Positions 24,374 through 37,739 of a DNA stretch of 64,000 nt are shown here, piece after piece. Source of the stretch: Actinomycetota bacterium (GTDB lineage Bacteria > Actinomycetota > Acidimicrobiia > Acidimicrobiales > AC-14); assembly GCA_040754375.1 (NCBI GenBank), contig JBFMCT010000010.1, positions 1-64,000 of the forward strand, read 5' to 3'. How positions within the stretch are numbered: the first letter of the stretch is position 1; each line of letters opens with the position of its first letter. The translations under genes and the position numbers were made by a program. The notes below the pieces were generated by a model. The model was not told the origin of the DNA and searched no databases. It saw only the letters and a program-made list of their open reading frames with translations.

Positions 24374-25990
24374 TTGGCAGGCGCGGACCACCTCTGGGCC
24401 GCTTGCGTCGGGAGGTTGCGCGACGAGTTCCCCGACGGCACCTGGAACACATGGCTGGCGGGAGCGAGGGCGCGTGACCTCGACGGGCACCGGCTCCTGG
24501 TGAGTGTGCCCAGCGCGCTGGCCAAAGAACGCATCGAAGCCCGACACCTGGAGCGCATCCAACAGGTCCTCGCCGAGGTCACGGGCCACCCCCACCAAGT
24601 GGTGCTCGAGGTCTACACCGACGCTGCCCCCGACGACGGGCCACCGCCCAGCCCCCCGGCGAGCTCGGGGCCGAGCCCCTTGGCCACCAGCCCGCTGGCC
24701 GCTCCGGCCGCGGCTGCTCCGGCCGCCGGCCCTTCGGCGACCAGCCCTTCGGCAACCGGCCCCTCGGCAACCAGCCCGCTGGCCGCGTCCACGGCCACAG
24801 TGCTCCCGGGAACAGTGCTCCCAGGAACAGTGCTCCCGGGAACAGTGCTCCCAGGAACAGTGCTCCCGGGAACAGTGCTCCCGGGCACGGGGGCCGTTAT
24901 CCCGGCCGAGCCGCCGGGCGGCGTCTCCCCCCCCGCGGCCGTCCCCGCGGCCCCGACCGGCGACAGCCCGTTGAACCCCAAGTTCACCTTCGACGACTTC
25001 GTGATCGGCGACTCCAACCGGTTCGCCCACGCGGCCGCCTTGGCCGTGGCCGAGCAGCCGGCCCGGTCGTGGAACCCCCTGTTCATCTACGGGCGTACCG
25101 GGTTGGGCAAGACCCACCTGCTGCACGCCATCGCCCACTACGTGCACCGCCACTACCCGGGCATGAACGTGCGCTACGTCTCGACCGAGACCTTCCTCAA
25201 CGAGTTCGTCGACGCCATCCGCACCAACGCCATGGCTGCCTTCAAGCGCCGCTTCCGCGACTGCCACGTCCTGCTGATCGACGACGTGCAGTTCATCGAG
25301 AACAAGGAGCGGTTCCAGGAGGAGTTCTTCCACACCTTCGACCACCTCCACTCGGCCGGGCGCCAGATCGTGATCTCCTCGGACCGGGCACCCCGCAACA
25401 TCGCCACCCTCGAGGAACGGCTGCGCAGCCGCTTCCAGGGGGGCCTCATCACCGACGTCCAGCCTCCCGACCTGGAGACCCGGCTGGCCATCCTGCGCAA
25501 GATGTCCGCCGCCGAGCCCGTGCCCATCCCCGACGGGGTCCTCGAGTACATCGCCACCCACATCACCGACAACATCCGCGAGCTCGAAGGCGCCTTGCTG
25601 CGGGCCTCGGCCTACGCCAGCCTGAACGGGGTCACCCTGTCGCCGGCCCTGGCCGAAGAGGTGCTCGGCCAGCTCATCGGGGGCACAGCCGGCCGGCGCA
25701 TCACGGCCACCATGATCCTCGACGCCACCGCCGAGATGTTCGGCCACCCCGTGGAGGAGCTGTGTGGCAAGAGCCGCAGCCGGCCGCTCGTCCAGGCCCG
25801 CCAGGTCGGCATGTACGTCTTCCGGGAGCTGACCGACTTCAGCTACCCGGCTATCGGCCGGGTCTTCGGCGACCGTGACCACACCACGGTCATGCACGCC
25901 GTCGAGAAGATCTCCCAGCTCATGAAAGAACGACGGCCCATCTACGACCAGGTGACGGCCCTCATCCACCGCATCCGTAGTGGTGGGTGA
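24374..25990 (+). CDS. dnaA: Chromosomal replication initiator DnaA
   Basis: DnaA unwinds oriC. I chose the TTG at 24374 because a strong ribosome site, GGAGGTGAG (24362-24370), lies 7 nt upstream and this leaves the paired DnaA boxes in the leader. Earlier ATG (24296) and GTG (24359) starts are possible but poorly supported. Domain I is DHLWAACVGRLRDEFPDGTW; domain II is a disordered Pro/Ser linker with a VLPGT repeat; domain III has GRTGLGKTHLLHA (Walker A), LLIDDVQF (Walker B) and DRAPRNIATLEERLRSRF; domain IV ends with FGDRDHTTVMHAVEKI, the DNA-binding signature. Confidence 0.97.
   Translation: MAGADHLWAACVGRLRDEFPDGTWNTWLAGARARDLDGHRLLVSVPSALAKERIEARHLERIQQVLAEVTGHPHQVVLEVYTDAAPDDGPPPSPPASSGPSPLATSPLAAPAAAAPAAGPSATSPSATGPSATSPLAASTATVLPGTVLPGTVLPGTVLPGTVLPGTVLPGTGAVIPAEPPGGVSPPAAVPAAPTGDSPLNPKFTFDDFVIGDSNRFAHAAALAVAEQPARSWNPLFIYGRTGLGKTHLLHAIAHYVHRHYPGMNVRYVSTETFLNEFVDAIRTNAMAAFKRRFRDCHVLLIDDVQFIENKERFQEEFFHTFDHLHSAGRQIVISSDRAPRNIATLEERLRSRFQGGLITDVQPPDLETRLAILRKMSAAEPVPIPDGVLEYIATHITDNIRELEGALLRASAYASLNGVTLSPALAEEVLGQLIGGTAGRRITATMILDATAEMFGHPVEELCGKSRSRPLVQARQVGMYVFRELTDFSYPAIGRVFGDRDHTTVMHAVEKISQLMKERRPIYDQVTALIHRIRSGG
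24800..24889. repeat. Six 15-bp tandem repeats in the DnaA linker
   Basis: Six copies of gtgctcccRggaaca (24800-24889) encode six VLPGT pentapeptides in domain II. The R position alternates g, a, g, a, g, g, which suggests expansion of 30-bp pairs. The last copy is degenerate. The unit is in frame, so copy-number changes would only alter the length of this flexible linker. Confidence 0.9.
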
Positions 25991-26258
25991 TCCAGCCGTG
26001 CTGATCGGGCCGTGGACAACCCTGGGGAAAAGCTCGCCCAGCATGGGGGCCCTCGGCGCCGGGCCCACAGCCTTGGCCTGGGCCCCCACCCAGGATCTCG
26101 TGCCTGGGGAAGCACATCGATGTCATTTCACCCCGCTGAGCGGCTAGGATCCCGGTTATCCACAATCCACAGGCCCTACTGCTCTTCCTAAAGAGAGATC
26201 TCCATCTAGAGAGCAGTGCTAGTCGCACCCCTCCGGGGGCACTAAACAGGATGGCGAC
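25991..26258. promoter_or_regulatory. dnaA-dnaN intergenic region, candidate oriC
   Basis: In actinobacteria oriC lies here. I see one perfect DnaA box (ttatccaca, 26156-26164), a variant on the other strand (cgtggacaa, 26011-26019) and a weaker atccacag next to the perfect box. The 26100-26220 part is less GC-rich, a possible unwinding zone, and contains a dyad (actgctct ... agagcagt) near 26178-26217. The box count is low for an actinobacterial origin, so part of the origin may be in the rpmH-dnaA gap. Confidence 0.55.
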
Positions 26259-27353
26259 ATGAGGTTCCGAGCCGAACGAGACGCACTGGTCGAAGCTATG
26301 GCCACCGCCGGACGTGCGGCCGCCACCCGGGGGGGCGCCCTGCCGGCGCTGTCGGGGATCCGGATGGAGCTGGCCGACAGCACCCTGCACCTCGCGGGCA
26401 GCGACCTCGACCTCACTGTCCAGGTCGAGGTGGCCGTCACCGGCCATGAGCCCGGGGTCTGTGTCGTCCCGGCCCGCCTGGCCACCGACATCGTGCGTGC
26501 CCTGGAACCGGGGGCGGTCACGTTCTCGGTCGACGGGGGCGAAGCCGTCATCGCGGCCGCCCGTTCGCAGTTCGCCGTGCGGGTGCTGCCGGCCGAGGAG
26601 TTCCTGCGCCTTCCCCAAGTGAGCGGTGACCCGGTGAGCCTCGACGCCCTGCAGTTGGCCGGCGCCCTTCACCAGGTCGTGCCCGCCGCCAGCCGCGACG
26701 ACTCCCGGCCGATCCTCACCGGGGTGCTGTTCGAGGCCGAGCCCCGGGGCCTGCGCCTGGTGTCCACCGACTCCTACCGCCTGGCCTTGCGCGACCTGCC
26801 GGGCACGACGCTTCTGGCCGAGGGCCAGCACGTGCTCGTCCCCTCTCGGGCCCTGGGCGAGCTGACCCGCCTGCTGGGCGGGGCCACCCAGGTCGAGCTC
26901 CGCCTCGGCCCCGACGAGGCCAGCTTCTCGGTGGGCAACGTCCGGCTCACGACCCGCCTGCTCGAGGGTGAGTTCCCCAACTACGGCCAGCTGATCCCCC
27001 CGCACTACCCCAACCGCCTGACCATCGCCAAGAGCCCGTTCCTCGATGCCGTGCGCCGGGTGAAGCTGATGGCGCGCGATGCGGCCCCGGTGCGGCTGTC
27101 GCTCGGTCCCGAGACCGTGGAGCTGAGCGCCATCACCCAAGACGTCGGCCAGGCCCGGGAGGATGTCGAGGCCAAGTACGAGGGTGGCGAGATGGTCGTG
27201 GCCTTCAACCCCGAGTTCCTCATCGACGGGATCGAGGCATGCCCGGGCGACGAGGTGACCCTCGAGACCCTCGACTCGCTCAAGCCGGCTACCGTCCGGC
27301 CCACCGAGGGCACCGACTACCTCTACCTGCTGATGCCCGTACGGGTTTCGTAA
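26259..27353 (+). CDS. dnaN: DNA polymerase III beta sliding clamp
   Basis: The 364-residue product has three clamp repeats, starting MRFRAERDALVEAMATAGRAA and containing SRDDSRPILTGVLFEAEPRGLRLVSTDSYRLAL (second domain) and the terminal TEGTDYLYLLMPVRV with the M-P-V/R-V/L end. It forms the ring that tethers the replicase to DNA. The order dnaA-dnaN-recF-DUF721-gyrB is conserved. The start is the ATG preceded by an aacaggatggcgac leader without a strong ribosome site. Confidence 0.97.
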   Translation: MRFRAERDALVEAMATAGRAAATRGGALPALSGIRMELADSTLHLAGSDLDLTVQVEVAVTGHEPGVCVVPARLATDIVRALEPGAVTFSVDGGEAVIAAARSQFAVRVLPAEEFLRLPQVSGDPVSLDALQLAGALHQVVPAASRDDSRPILTGVLFEAEPRGLRLVSTDSYRLALRDLPGTTLLAEGQHVLVPSRALGELTRLLGGATQVELRLGPDEASFSVGNVRLTTRLLEGEFPNYGQLIPPHYPNRLTIAKSPFLDAVRRVKLMARDAAPVRLSLGPETVELSAITQDVGQAREDVEAKYEGGEMVVAFNPEFLIDGIEACPGDEVTLETLDSLKPATVRPTEGTDYLYLLMPVRVS

Positions 27354-27368
27354 GTCCGTCGAGGAGCG

Positions 27369-28481
27369 GTGCGCCTCGACCGGTTGTGGCTGTCCGACTT
27401 CCGCAACTACCAGTCCGCCGAGCTGTCTCTTCCCGCCGGCCTGCTGGCTGTCGTGGGTGACAACGGGGCGGGCAAGACCAACCTACTGGAGGCCGTTGGT
27501 TACCTGGCCACCCTGTCGTCGTTCCGGGGGGCGGCCAACGAGGTGCTGGTGAGGACGGGCACCCCCCAGGCGGTGGTCCGGGGCCAGGGGACCAGGGCGG
27601 GCCGGGAGCTGCTCATCGAGTGCGAGGTGCGGGCCGGGGGCCGGGGCCGCACGACTGTGAACCGTCAACCCCTGCGCAAGGGCAGTGAGCTGGCCGGCGC
27701 CCTGCGGGTGACCGTCTTCTCGCCCGACGACCTCGAACTGGTCAAGGGCGGGCCCACTGGCCGGCGCCGCTACCTCGACGATCTGCTGGCCGCGCTACAC
27801 CCCCGCCACGACGCCGCCCGCCGTGACTTCGAGCGGGTCCTGCGCCAGCGCAACGCCCTGCTGGCCCAGATAGGCGGGCGCCTCAATGACGACACCGCGC
27901 CCACGCTGGCCGTGTGGGACACCCGCCTGGCCCAGACAGGCGAGGCCCTGGGCTCGGCCCGGGCCGCGCTGGTCATCCGGCTGGGGCCCATGGTCGCGTC
28001 GGCCTACGAGAAGCTGGCCGCGGGCGGCGAGGTGACCATGGCCTACGAGTCCTCGTGGATGGCGACCGGCATGGCGACCGCCATGGCCGCCGCTCAGCGC
28101 GACGAGCTGCGCCGAGGGGTGAGCCTCGTGGGCCCGCACCGCGACGAACTGGCGCTCACGATCACGTCCATGCCGGCCCGCACCCACGCCAGCCAAGGCG
28201 AGCAGCGCTCCCTGGCGCTGGCCTTGCGGGTGGCGGCCCACCAAGCCGTCACCGAGCAGGTGGGCGAGCCACCGCTGCTGCTGCTCGACGACGTGTTCTC
28301 CGAGCTCGACCACCTGCGCAGCCAGGCCCTGCTGGACAGCCTCCCGGCCATCGTGGGTGGTCCGGGCTCGACCAACGGGCAAGCCGTGCTCACAACGGCT
28401 GGCCCCCTTCCCGAGGGCATCGTGGCCGACCGGGTCTTGCGCGTCGCGGGCGGCCAGCTGTCCCAAGGCCAGCAGGCATGA
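27369..28481 (+). CDS. recF: DNA replication and repair protein RecF
   Basis: The 370-residue SMC-like ATPase has the opening RLDRLWLSDFRNYQSAEL, Walker A GDNGAGKTNLLEAVGYLA, the signature HASQGEQRSLALALRVA and Walker B PPLLLLDDVFSELD. It helps load RecA at gaps. GTG start. The stop overlaps the next gene by 4 bp (ATGA), as is usual for the recF/DUF721 pair. Confidence 0.96.
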   Translation: MRLDRLWLSDFRNYQSAELSLPAGLLAVVGDNGAGKTNLLEAVGYLATLSSFRGAANEVLVRTGTPQAVVRGQGTRAGRELLIECEVRAGGRGRTTVNRQPLRKGSELAGALRVTVFSPDDLELVKGGPTGRRRYLDDLLAALHPRHDAARRDFERVLRQRNALLAQIGGRLNDDTAPTLAVWDTRLAQTGEALGSARAALVIRLGPMVASAYEKLAAGGEVTMAYESSWMATGMATAMAAAQRDELRRGVSLVGPHRDELALTITSMPARTHASQGEQRSLALALRVAAHQAVTEQVGEPPLLLLDDVFSELDHLRSQALLDSLPAIVGGPGSTNGQAVLTTAGPLPEGIVADRVLRVAGGQLSQGQQA

Positions 28482-28796
28482 CCTGGAAGCCGTTCTCCCC
28501 GCCCCCCGAACCCCGCCGCCTGGGCCGCTCGCTCGACCGCATCACCCGCTCGTTGGGCGCCCCCTCGGCCGGCGCCCTGGCCACGATCTTCGAACGCTGG
28601 CCGGCCATCGTGGGCGAGGCCGTGGCCGCTCACTCGCGACCCCTGTCGCTGCAGCGGGGCACCCTGACCGTCGGTGCCGACCAGCCGGCCTGGGCGGCCC
28701 AGCTTTCCTACTTGGAAGACGACATGAAGCGCCGGGTGAACGAGGTCGTGGGAACCGCGGCGGTGACCCGCGTACGAGTCGTGGTCCGACAGAAAT

Positions 28797-28798
<2 letters not shown>
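28478..28798 (+). CDS. dciA: DUF721/DciA replicative helicase accessory protein
   Basis: The 106-residue product matches DciA: a KH-like domain with ATIFERWPAIVGEAVAAHSRPLSLQRGTLTVGADQPAWAAQLSYLED and a basic C terminus. DciA loads or assists the replicative DnaB helicase in bacteria without DnaC. It is coupled to recF by ATGA and precedes gyrB, the normal actinobacterial position (Rv0004-like). Confidence 0.88.
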
Positions 28799-33496
<4,698 letters not shown>

Positions 33497-33571
33497 GCCG
33501 TACCGGCGCTAACATGACGGGCACGGCGGTCCCTTCCCCCTGAGTTCTTCTCACGGAGGAAAGGCGCGCCC

Positions 33572-33904
33572 GTGCACTTATCACGACGCAACCAGAGGGG
33601 CTCGGTGCTGCCCCTGGTGGCCCTGGCCATGGTGATGGCCGGGGGAGGTGCCCTGCTGCTCGGCCGGGTGGGCGAGGCAGCAGTGGCCCGGGCCACGGCC
33701 CGCACGGCGGCCGACGCCGCCGCCCTAGCTGGTGCGGCCGAGGGGGAAGCGGCCGCCCATGAGGTGGCCCAGGCCAACGGAGCGTCGGTGGTCCGCTACG
33801 AGACCGTCGGTCCAGACACCCGGGTCACGGTCCGGGTCGGGCCGGCCGAGGCCGTGGGCCGCGCCCGCCGCGGCGAGGCCGGCGCGGCCGGCGGCCCACC
33901 CTGA
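33572..33904 (+). CDS. TadG/TadE-like pilus-assembly-type small protein
   Basis: The 110-residue product starts with a basic stretch and RGSVLPLVALAMVMAGGGALLLGRVGEAAVARATARTAADAAALAGAAEGE, the typical N-terminal helix of TadE/TadG-like proteins (type IV prepilin-like, AxxAADAAALAGA). The remainder is short and unlike larger TadG. GTG start with a strong ribosome site (acggaggaaagg). No other tad genes adjoin, so any secretion system must be elsewhere. Confidence 0.75.
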   Translation: MHLSRRNQRGSVLPLVALAMVMAGGGALLLGRVGEAAVARATARTAADAAALAGAAEGEAAAHEVAQANGASVVRYETVGPDTRVTVRVGPAEAVGRARRGEAGAAGGPP

Positions 33905-33953
33905 TCCAACCGCGGTTGGTTCGATCCGTCGGTGATCGGGTATCGACGGGGCC

Positions 33954-34628
33954 GTGGCCCTGATCGAGCCCGAGCAAGGCGCGGCACCTCGAAGCCCGGC
34001 CCTCCCAGCCGGGCCCAGCCCTCCCGCCACGGGTGGGCCGCCGAGCGACGGTAGTCTGCGCCCGAACGACGAACAGGACCGGCGCGGCACCCGGGTGGTC
34101 TCCGGGGGGCCCGCGCGAAGGAGTCCCATGCCCCAGGGACGGCGAAGCCGGCTCACCATCCGAAGAGTCGACCCGTGGACGATCCTGAAGTTCTCCGTGC
34201 TGCTGTACGCCAGCATGTACTTCGTGATCATCGTGGCCGGCCTCGTACTGTGGGCCGCGGCCACCGGTAGCGGGGTGCGGGGCAACATCGAGAGCTTCAT
34301 CGGCGAGCTGATCGCTTCTGAGGACTTCTCGTTCAACCCTGACCAGATCCTACGGTCGTCGGTGATCGGCGGGGCCATCCTGGTCGTACTCGGCAGCCTG
34401 GCCAACGTCCTCATGGCCGTCCTCTACAACCTCATCAGTGACGTGGTCGGGGGCATCGGCATCAGCGTCGAAGAGCGCCCCCCCCGGCGACGCAGCCTGA
34501 GCCGCCGGCCGCGACCACGACCGGTGGCCGGCAACCACCAGGGCGACGGCGCCCCCAGGGCGCGCCCCCCCCAGCGCCCGGCCCCCACCTCCCGACCACC
34601 CGGAGGCCAAGCTGACCTGGGTGGTTGA
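33954..34628 (+). CDS. DUF3566 transmembrane protein
   Basis: The 224-residue protein has a ~70-residue disordered leader and then the DUF3566 domain: SRLTIRRVDPWTILKFSVLLYASMYFVIIVAGLVLW (helix 1), an extracellular loop, and GGAILVVLGSLANVLMAVLYNLISDVVGGIGI (helix 2). The C-terminal ~45 residues are Arg/Pro-rich. It follows gyrA as in most actinobacteria (Rv0007-like); its role is unknown. The stop overlaps the next gene by 8 bp. Confidence 0.87.
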   Translation: MALIEPEQGAAPRSPALPAGPSPPATGGPPSDGSLRPNDEQDRRGTRVVSGGPARRSPMPQGRRSRLTIRRVDPWTILKFSVLLYASMYFVIIVAGLVLWAAATGSGVRGNIESFIGELIASEDFSFNPDQILRSSVIGGAILVVLGSLANVLMAVLYNLISDVVGGIGISVEERPPRRRSLSRRPRPRPVAGNHQGDGAPRARPPQRPAPTSRPPGGQADLGG

Positions 34629-35802
34629 GCCCAACGCCGTCGGCGGGTGGGATGTCCACCCCGAGGCCCAGTCCACACGCCACAGCCGCCATCCCAGCCG
34701 CGACGAAGCCGTCGAGGCGGCGCGCGCCCTGGGGGGAGACGTCGTCGTCCGGGGCCTACGGGGCGAGGTGCTGGCCCGCCACCGGTCGCCCGCCGAAGGC
34801 CCCGGTCCCGAGGCCGTGGCCGCCGGTCGGCCCGGGCCGGCGGGCCCACCGCCGGGCGGGAGCCCCCGGCCCGGTATGCGCATCGGCCAACTGCTGGCCC
34901 TGAGCGACCAGACCGACGAGACGGGCCGGCTGCTGCTCGAGGACTCGGCCCCCGAACCAGCGGTCCGCAAGGCCAAGCGGGCGGGCATCGCCATGGAGAC
35001 CGTCCCCGCGCCTTACCAGGACACCCCGTCACGCCTGGGCGGGCCCATGAACGTGTCGGCCTACGAGGCCTTGCGCCACGACGTCGGCGCCATCCTCGAC
35101 GGGTTCGCCTGGCTGGCCGAACAGCACCGCGCCAAGGAGCCCCAGGCGGCGGGCGCCCCCCGCCGCCTGTTCGTGACCAGCTATCTGGGTGTCAGCTTGG
35201 CCCACGTGCTCTTCCACCGAGCGCACAACCCCGTGCCTGCCCACGGGGCCCTGCCCGCTTTCGTGGCTTCGATCTTCAAGGCCAGCCGGGGCGTCTTCTC
35301 GTTCTCGGTCCAGCTCGAGAACGACCTGGGGCCCGACAAGGAGATGACGGCCGCCGACGTCATGGCCTACGCCGAGGAGCGCCGCCAGCTCGTGCGTCCC
35401 GAGACGGGCCGGGTGTGCGCCGCCCCCACCAGGCTGATCGAACGTACCATCGAGGCCGTGCTGACCGGGGTAGGCGCCGACCCGGCCCGCTCGACCCTGC
35501 CCGACCTGGTCGACTTCGAGATGCTCTGGGAGTTCTACCGGCTCCAGGACTCGGTGGGGGAGGTCTTGAGCACCTACCGGGTCGTGCTCAACCAGGTGGC
35601 AACCCCCGAGCTGATGTCCGACCCCAACCGCCTGTTGCGCACGGTCGTGCCTGCCGGTCCGGCCCAAGGTCGCAAGTTCGGCGACTTCACCCAGTCGGTC
35701 CTGGCCCACGTGAACGACGCCCAAGCTGGCCTCAACCGGGCCCTGGGCCGGGCCGGCAACGCCCGCCCCATCAACCTGGCCGACCTCATGGGGATGCTCT
35801 GA
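34621..35802 (+). CDS. Hypothetical protein with N-terminal DUF2188-like domain
   Basis: The 393-residue product begins with a DUF2188-like fold (WDVHPEAQSTRHSRHPSRDEAVEAARALGGDVVVRGLRGEVLAR), the small repeat that resembles phage/endonuclease-associated domains. After a Pro/Gly-rich linker, residues ~105-393 form an alpha-helical domain I do not recognise (LLALSDQTDETGRLL..., FEMLWEFYRLQDSVGEVLSTYRVVLNQ). A second start at ATG 35047 (MNVSAYEALRHD) could make it separate. GTG start overlaps the DUF3566 gene. The function is unknown. Confidence 0.6.
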   Translation: MVEPNAVGGWDVHPEAQSTRHSRHPSRDEAVEAARALGGDVVVRGLRGEVLARHRSPAEGPGPEAVAAGRPGPAGPPPGGSPRPGMRIGQLLALSDQTDETGRLLLEDSAPEPAVRKAKRAGIAMETVPAPYQDTPSRLGGPMNVSAYEALRHDVGAILDGFAWLAEQHRAKEPQAAGAPRRLFVTSYLGVSLAHVLFHRAHNPVPAHGALPAFVASIFKASRGVFSFSVQLENDLGPDKEMTAADVMAYAEERRQLVRPETGRVCAAPTRLIERTIEAVLTGVGADPARSTLPDLVDFEMLWEFYRLQDSVGEVLSTYRVVLNQVATPELMSDPNRLLRTVVPAGPAQGRKFGDFTQSVLAHVNDAQAGLNRALGRAGNARPINLADLMGML

Positions 35803-35809
35803 CCGGCCG

Positions 35810-36337
35810 GTGAAGGGGCGGGCACCTATCGGCTTCTGGGCCCACCAACTGGTGGAATACCTGCTGGGCTTCATGCTCCTGTCGCTGGCCATCCGCCTGA
35901 CCGGCCCGGCCGTGGTTCCCACCATCGTGGGTGGGCTGCTCCTGGTCAGCCTGGCGGCCTCGACCGACGGCCCCCTGGGGGCCCTGCGCCTGGTGGGACG
36001 AAAGCTGCACCGGCGCCTCGACGTGGCCGTGGCCGTGGCCTTGGCCGCCAGCCCCCTCGTGTTCGGCTTCGGCAACGTCATGCTGGTGGCCGTGGCCGAG
36101 GGTATGGCCCTGGCCATGGTCGTGCTCGTGCGGCGGACGACCTACTTCGCCCCGTCCCGTAGGCAGCGCCGGGCCGAGGCCCGGGCCGTGGGCGGGGCCG
36201 ACCTGGCCGACCGGGCCATCGACGCGGCCACCAGGGCAGCCACCGCTCGGGCGCGGGCCGCGGGCGAGGTCCTGGGCCGGGTGGCGCGCGACGGTCCCAC
36301 CCGCTTGGGCCGGTTCGTGGGGCGCCACCGCCGCTGA
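35810..36337 (+). CDS. Membrane protein of unknown function
   Basis: The 175-residue protein has three or four hydrophobic helices in the first ~100 residues (LVEYLLGFMLLSLAIRLTG, AVVPTIVGGLLLVSLAAS, DVAVAVALAASPLVFGFGNVMLVAVAEGMALAMVVLVRR), then a basic, Ala/Arg-rich cytoplasmic tail that may form a coiled coil. GTG start, 7 bp after the previous stop. I do not recognise a family. Confidence 0.6.
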   Translation: MKGRAPIGFWAHQLVEYLLGFMLLSLAIRLTGPAVVPTIVGGLLLVSLAASTDGPLGALRLVGRKLHRRLDVAVAVALAASPLVFGFGNVMLVAVAEGMALAMVVLVRRTTYFAPSRRQRRAEARAVGGADLADRAIDAATRAATARARAAGEVLGRVARDGPTRLGRFVGRHRR

Positions 36338-36420
36338 CCACCCCCGCCCCCGCCCCCTGACCTTCGTCCGACGCCGGCACTCGGTGGTGTGCTATGACGG
36401 CGGTGCACTGGGAGGGCGGG

Positions 36421-36762
36421 ATGGGCAAGGTAGTCGTCGGGGACGGTGTGAGGACCGAGCGCCGGGGCGCTGCCGACTTGGCTGCGTCGTTCGCTCTGGC
36501 TTACGCGGTGGGCGCCGGCCTCATGCTGGCCCTGCTGCACAACGCCGGGATGTGGTCGGTGGTGGCGTACACCCGGCTGCTCGACCTGGCCATCACGGCC
36601 GGCGTCGTCCAGTTGCACGACGCCCAACCCGGGATCATCGAAGGTGTCCCCGAGCTGGAGCTGTTCCAGAAGTCCCAAGAACCAATCGACACCGGCCTGG
36701 CCCTGGTGGGTGCGGTTTCCGCCCTGGGTCGGCGGTGCTCAACAACCACCCGATGGCACTGA
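36421..36762 (+). pseudogene. Truncated membrane protein remnant
   Basis: From ATG 36421 this reads 113 residues: a hydrophilic start, then LAASFALAYAVGAGLMLALLHN, MWSVVAYTRLLDLAITAGVVQL and a segment VPELELFQKSQEPIDTGLALVGAVSA that would enter another helix, and then abruptly RRCSTTTRWH. The break is where an ArsB-like tail begins in the next frame. It looks like the N terminus of a multi-helix protein that lost its body. I do not recognise the family. Confidence 0.4.
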
Positions 36763-37001
36763 TCAACCTGCTCAGCCTCGAGGCCGCGGGCGGGGAGGAC
36801 AGCTTGCTGCTGGCCGCCCTGGTGGGGGGCGACCTCGGCCCCCGGCTCCTGCCCATCGGGTCGTTGGCCGGTCTGCTGTGGGTCGAGCTCCTGCGCCGGG
36901 GCGGCGTGAGGGTGCCCCTGCGGCGGTTCGTTTCGGTCGGCGCGATGGTCACGGCCCCCGCCCTGGTGGCCTCGCTGGCGGTGTTGTCGGTCACCACCTG
37001 A
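36730..37001 (+). pseudogene. C-terminal fragment of an ArsB-type (SLC13 fold) pump
   Basis: This frame reads SAVLNNHPMALINLLSLEAAG, then AALVGGDLGPRLLPIGSLAGLLWVELLRRGGVRVPLRRFVSVGAMVTAPALVAS. NNHPM, GGDLGP and PIGSLAGLLW are the hallmark end of ArsB/Acr3-neighbouring anion pumps of the SLC13 superfamily. Only about 90 of >400 residues remain, without a plausible start. It overlaps the preceding membrane remnant in another frame, so the two are probably parts of a collapsed locus. No arsenic-regulator gene is nearby. Confidence 0.6.
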
Positions 37002-37019
37002 GGCGGGGGCGGTGGGCAG

Positions 37020-37739
37020 TCAGCCGAGCCTGGCCAGCTCGGCGACCACGAGCCTCTCGACGGTCGTAGGGTCGAGGCCGGCGGCGGCCAAGGGGCCGTC
37101 GGGGGGACCGGTCTCGAGCAGGGCCAGCAGGATGTGCTCGGTACCGACGTAGTTGTGGCCGAGGCGCAGGGCTTGGCGGATGGTGACCTCCAGGGCCTTG
37201 CGAGCGTCAGGGCCGTAGGGGACGAGGGCCGGCGGGTCGGCGGCCCGGGGGGCCAAGGCGGCGGTGGCCGCCTCCCGGAGGGCGTCGAGGCCCACCCCGG
37301 CGGCGACGATGGCCTTGGCCGCCACGGCTTGCGGCTCGCTGAGCAGGCCGAGCACGAGGTGGGCCGCGCCGACCAGGTCGTTGCCGGCCGCCTGGGCCTC
37401 GTTGTGGGCGGCCATGACCACGTTGCGGGCCCGGGGCGTGAACCTGCTGAAGTCGCCGTTGGACGCGAGGTCGTCGGCATCGCCCGGGCCCTTGGGGACG
37501 AACCGCTTACGGGCCGCCTGCTTGGTGACCCCCATGGCCCGGCCGATCTCGGTCCACGAGGCGCCCGACCGCCGGGCTTGGTCCACGAAATGGCCGATGA
37601 GGTGGTCGGCCAGCTCGCCCAAGTGGTCGGCGGCCACCACCGCACTGGTGAGCTGCTGGAGCTCGTCGTCGTGGACCTTGCGGATGGCATCTATCAGGTC
37701 GTCGAGGCGGACGTTGCCCGGGAGAGTGGGGTTGGCCAT
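37020..37739 (-). CDS. Clp N-terminal-domain protein with an HTH region
   Basis: The 239-residue product has an N-terminal helical HTH-type region (VDQARRSGASWTEIGRAMGVTKQAARKRF) and two Clp-N repeats: FTPRARNVVMAAHNEAQAAGNDLVGAAHLVLGLLSEPQAVAAKAIVAAG and DARKALEVTIRQALRLGHNYVGTEHILLALLETGPPDGP. Clp-N is the substrate/adaptor docking fold of ClpC, here without ATPase, fused to a DNA-binding domain, a regulator type known in actinobacteria. ATG at 37739; an upstream start would add residues over the operators. It is divergent from the TauE-like gene. Confidence 0.85.
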   Translation of the reverse strand: MANPTLPGNVRLDDLIDAIRKVHDDELQQLTSAVVAADHLGELADHLIGHFVDQARRSGASWTEIGRAMGVTKQAARKRFVPKGPGDADDLASNGDFSRFTPRARNVVMAAHNEAQAAGNDLVGAAHLVLGLLSEPQAVAAKAIVAAGVGLDALREAATAALAPRAADPPALVPYGPDARKALEVTIRQALRLGHNYVGTEHILLALLETGPPDGPLAAAGLDPTTVERLVVAELARLG

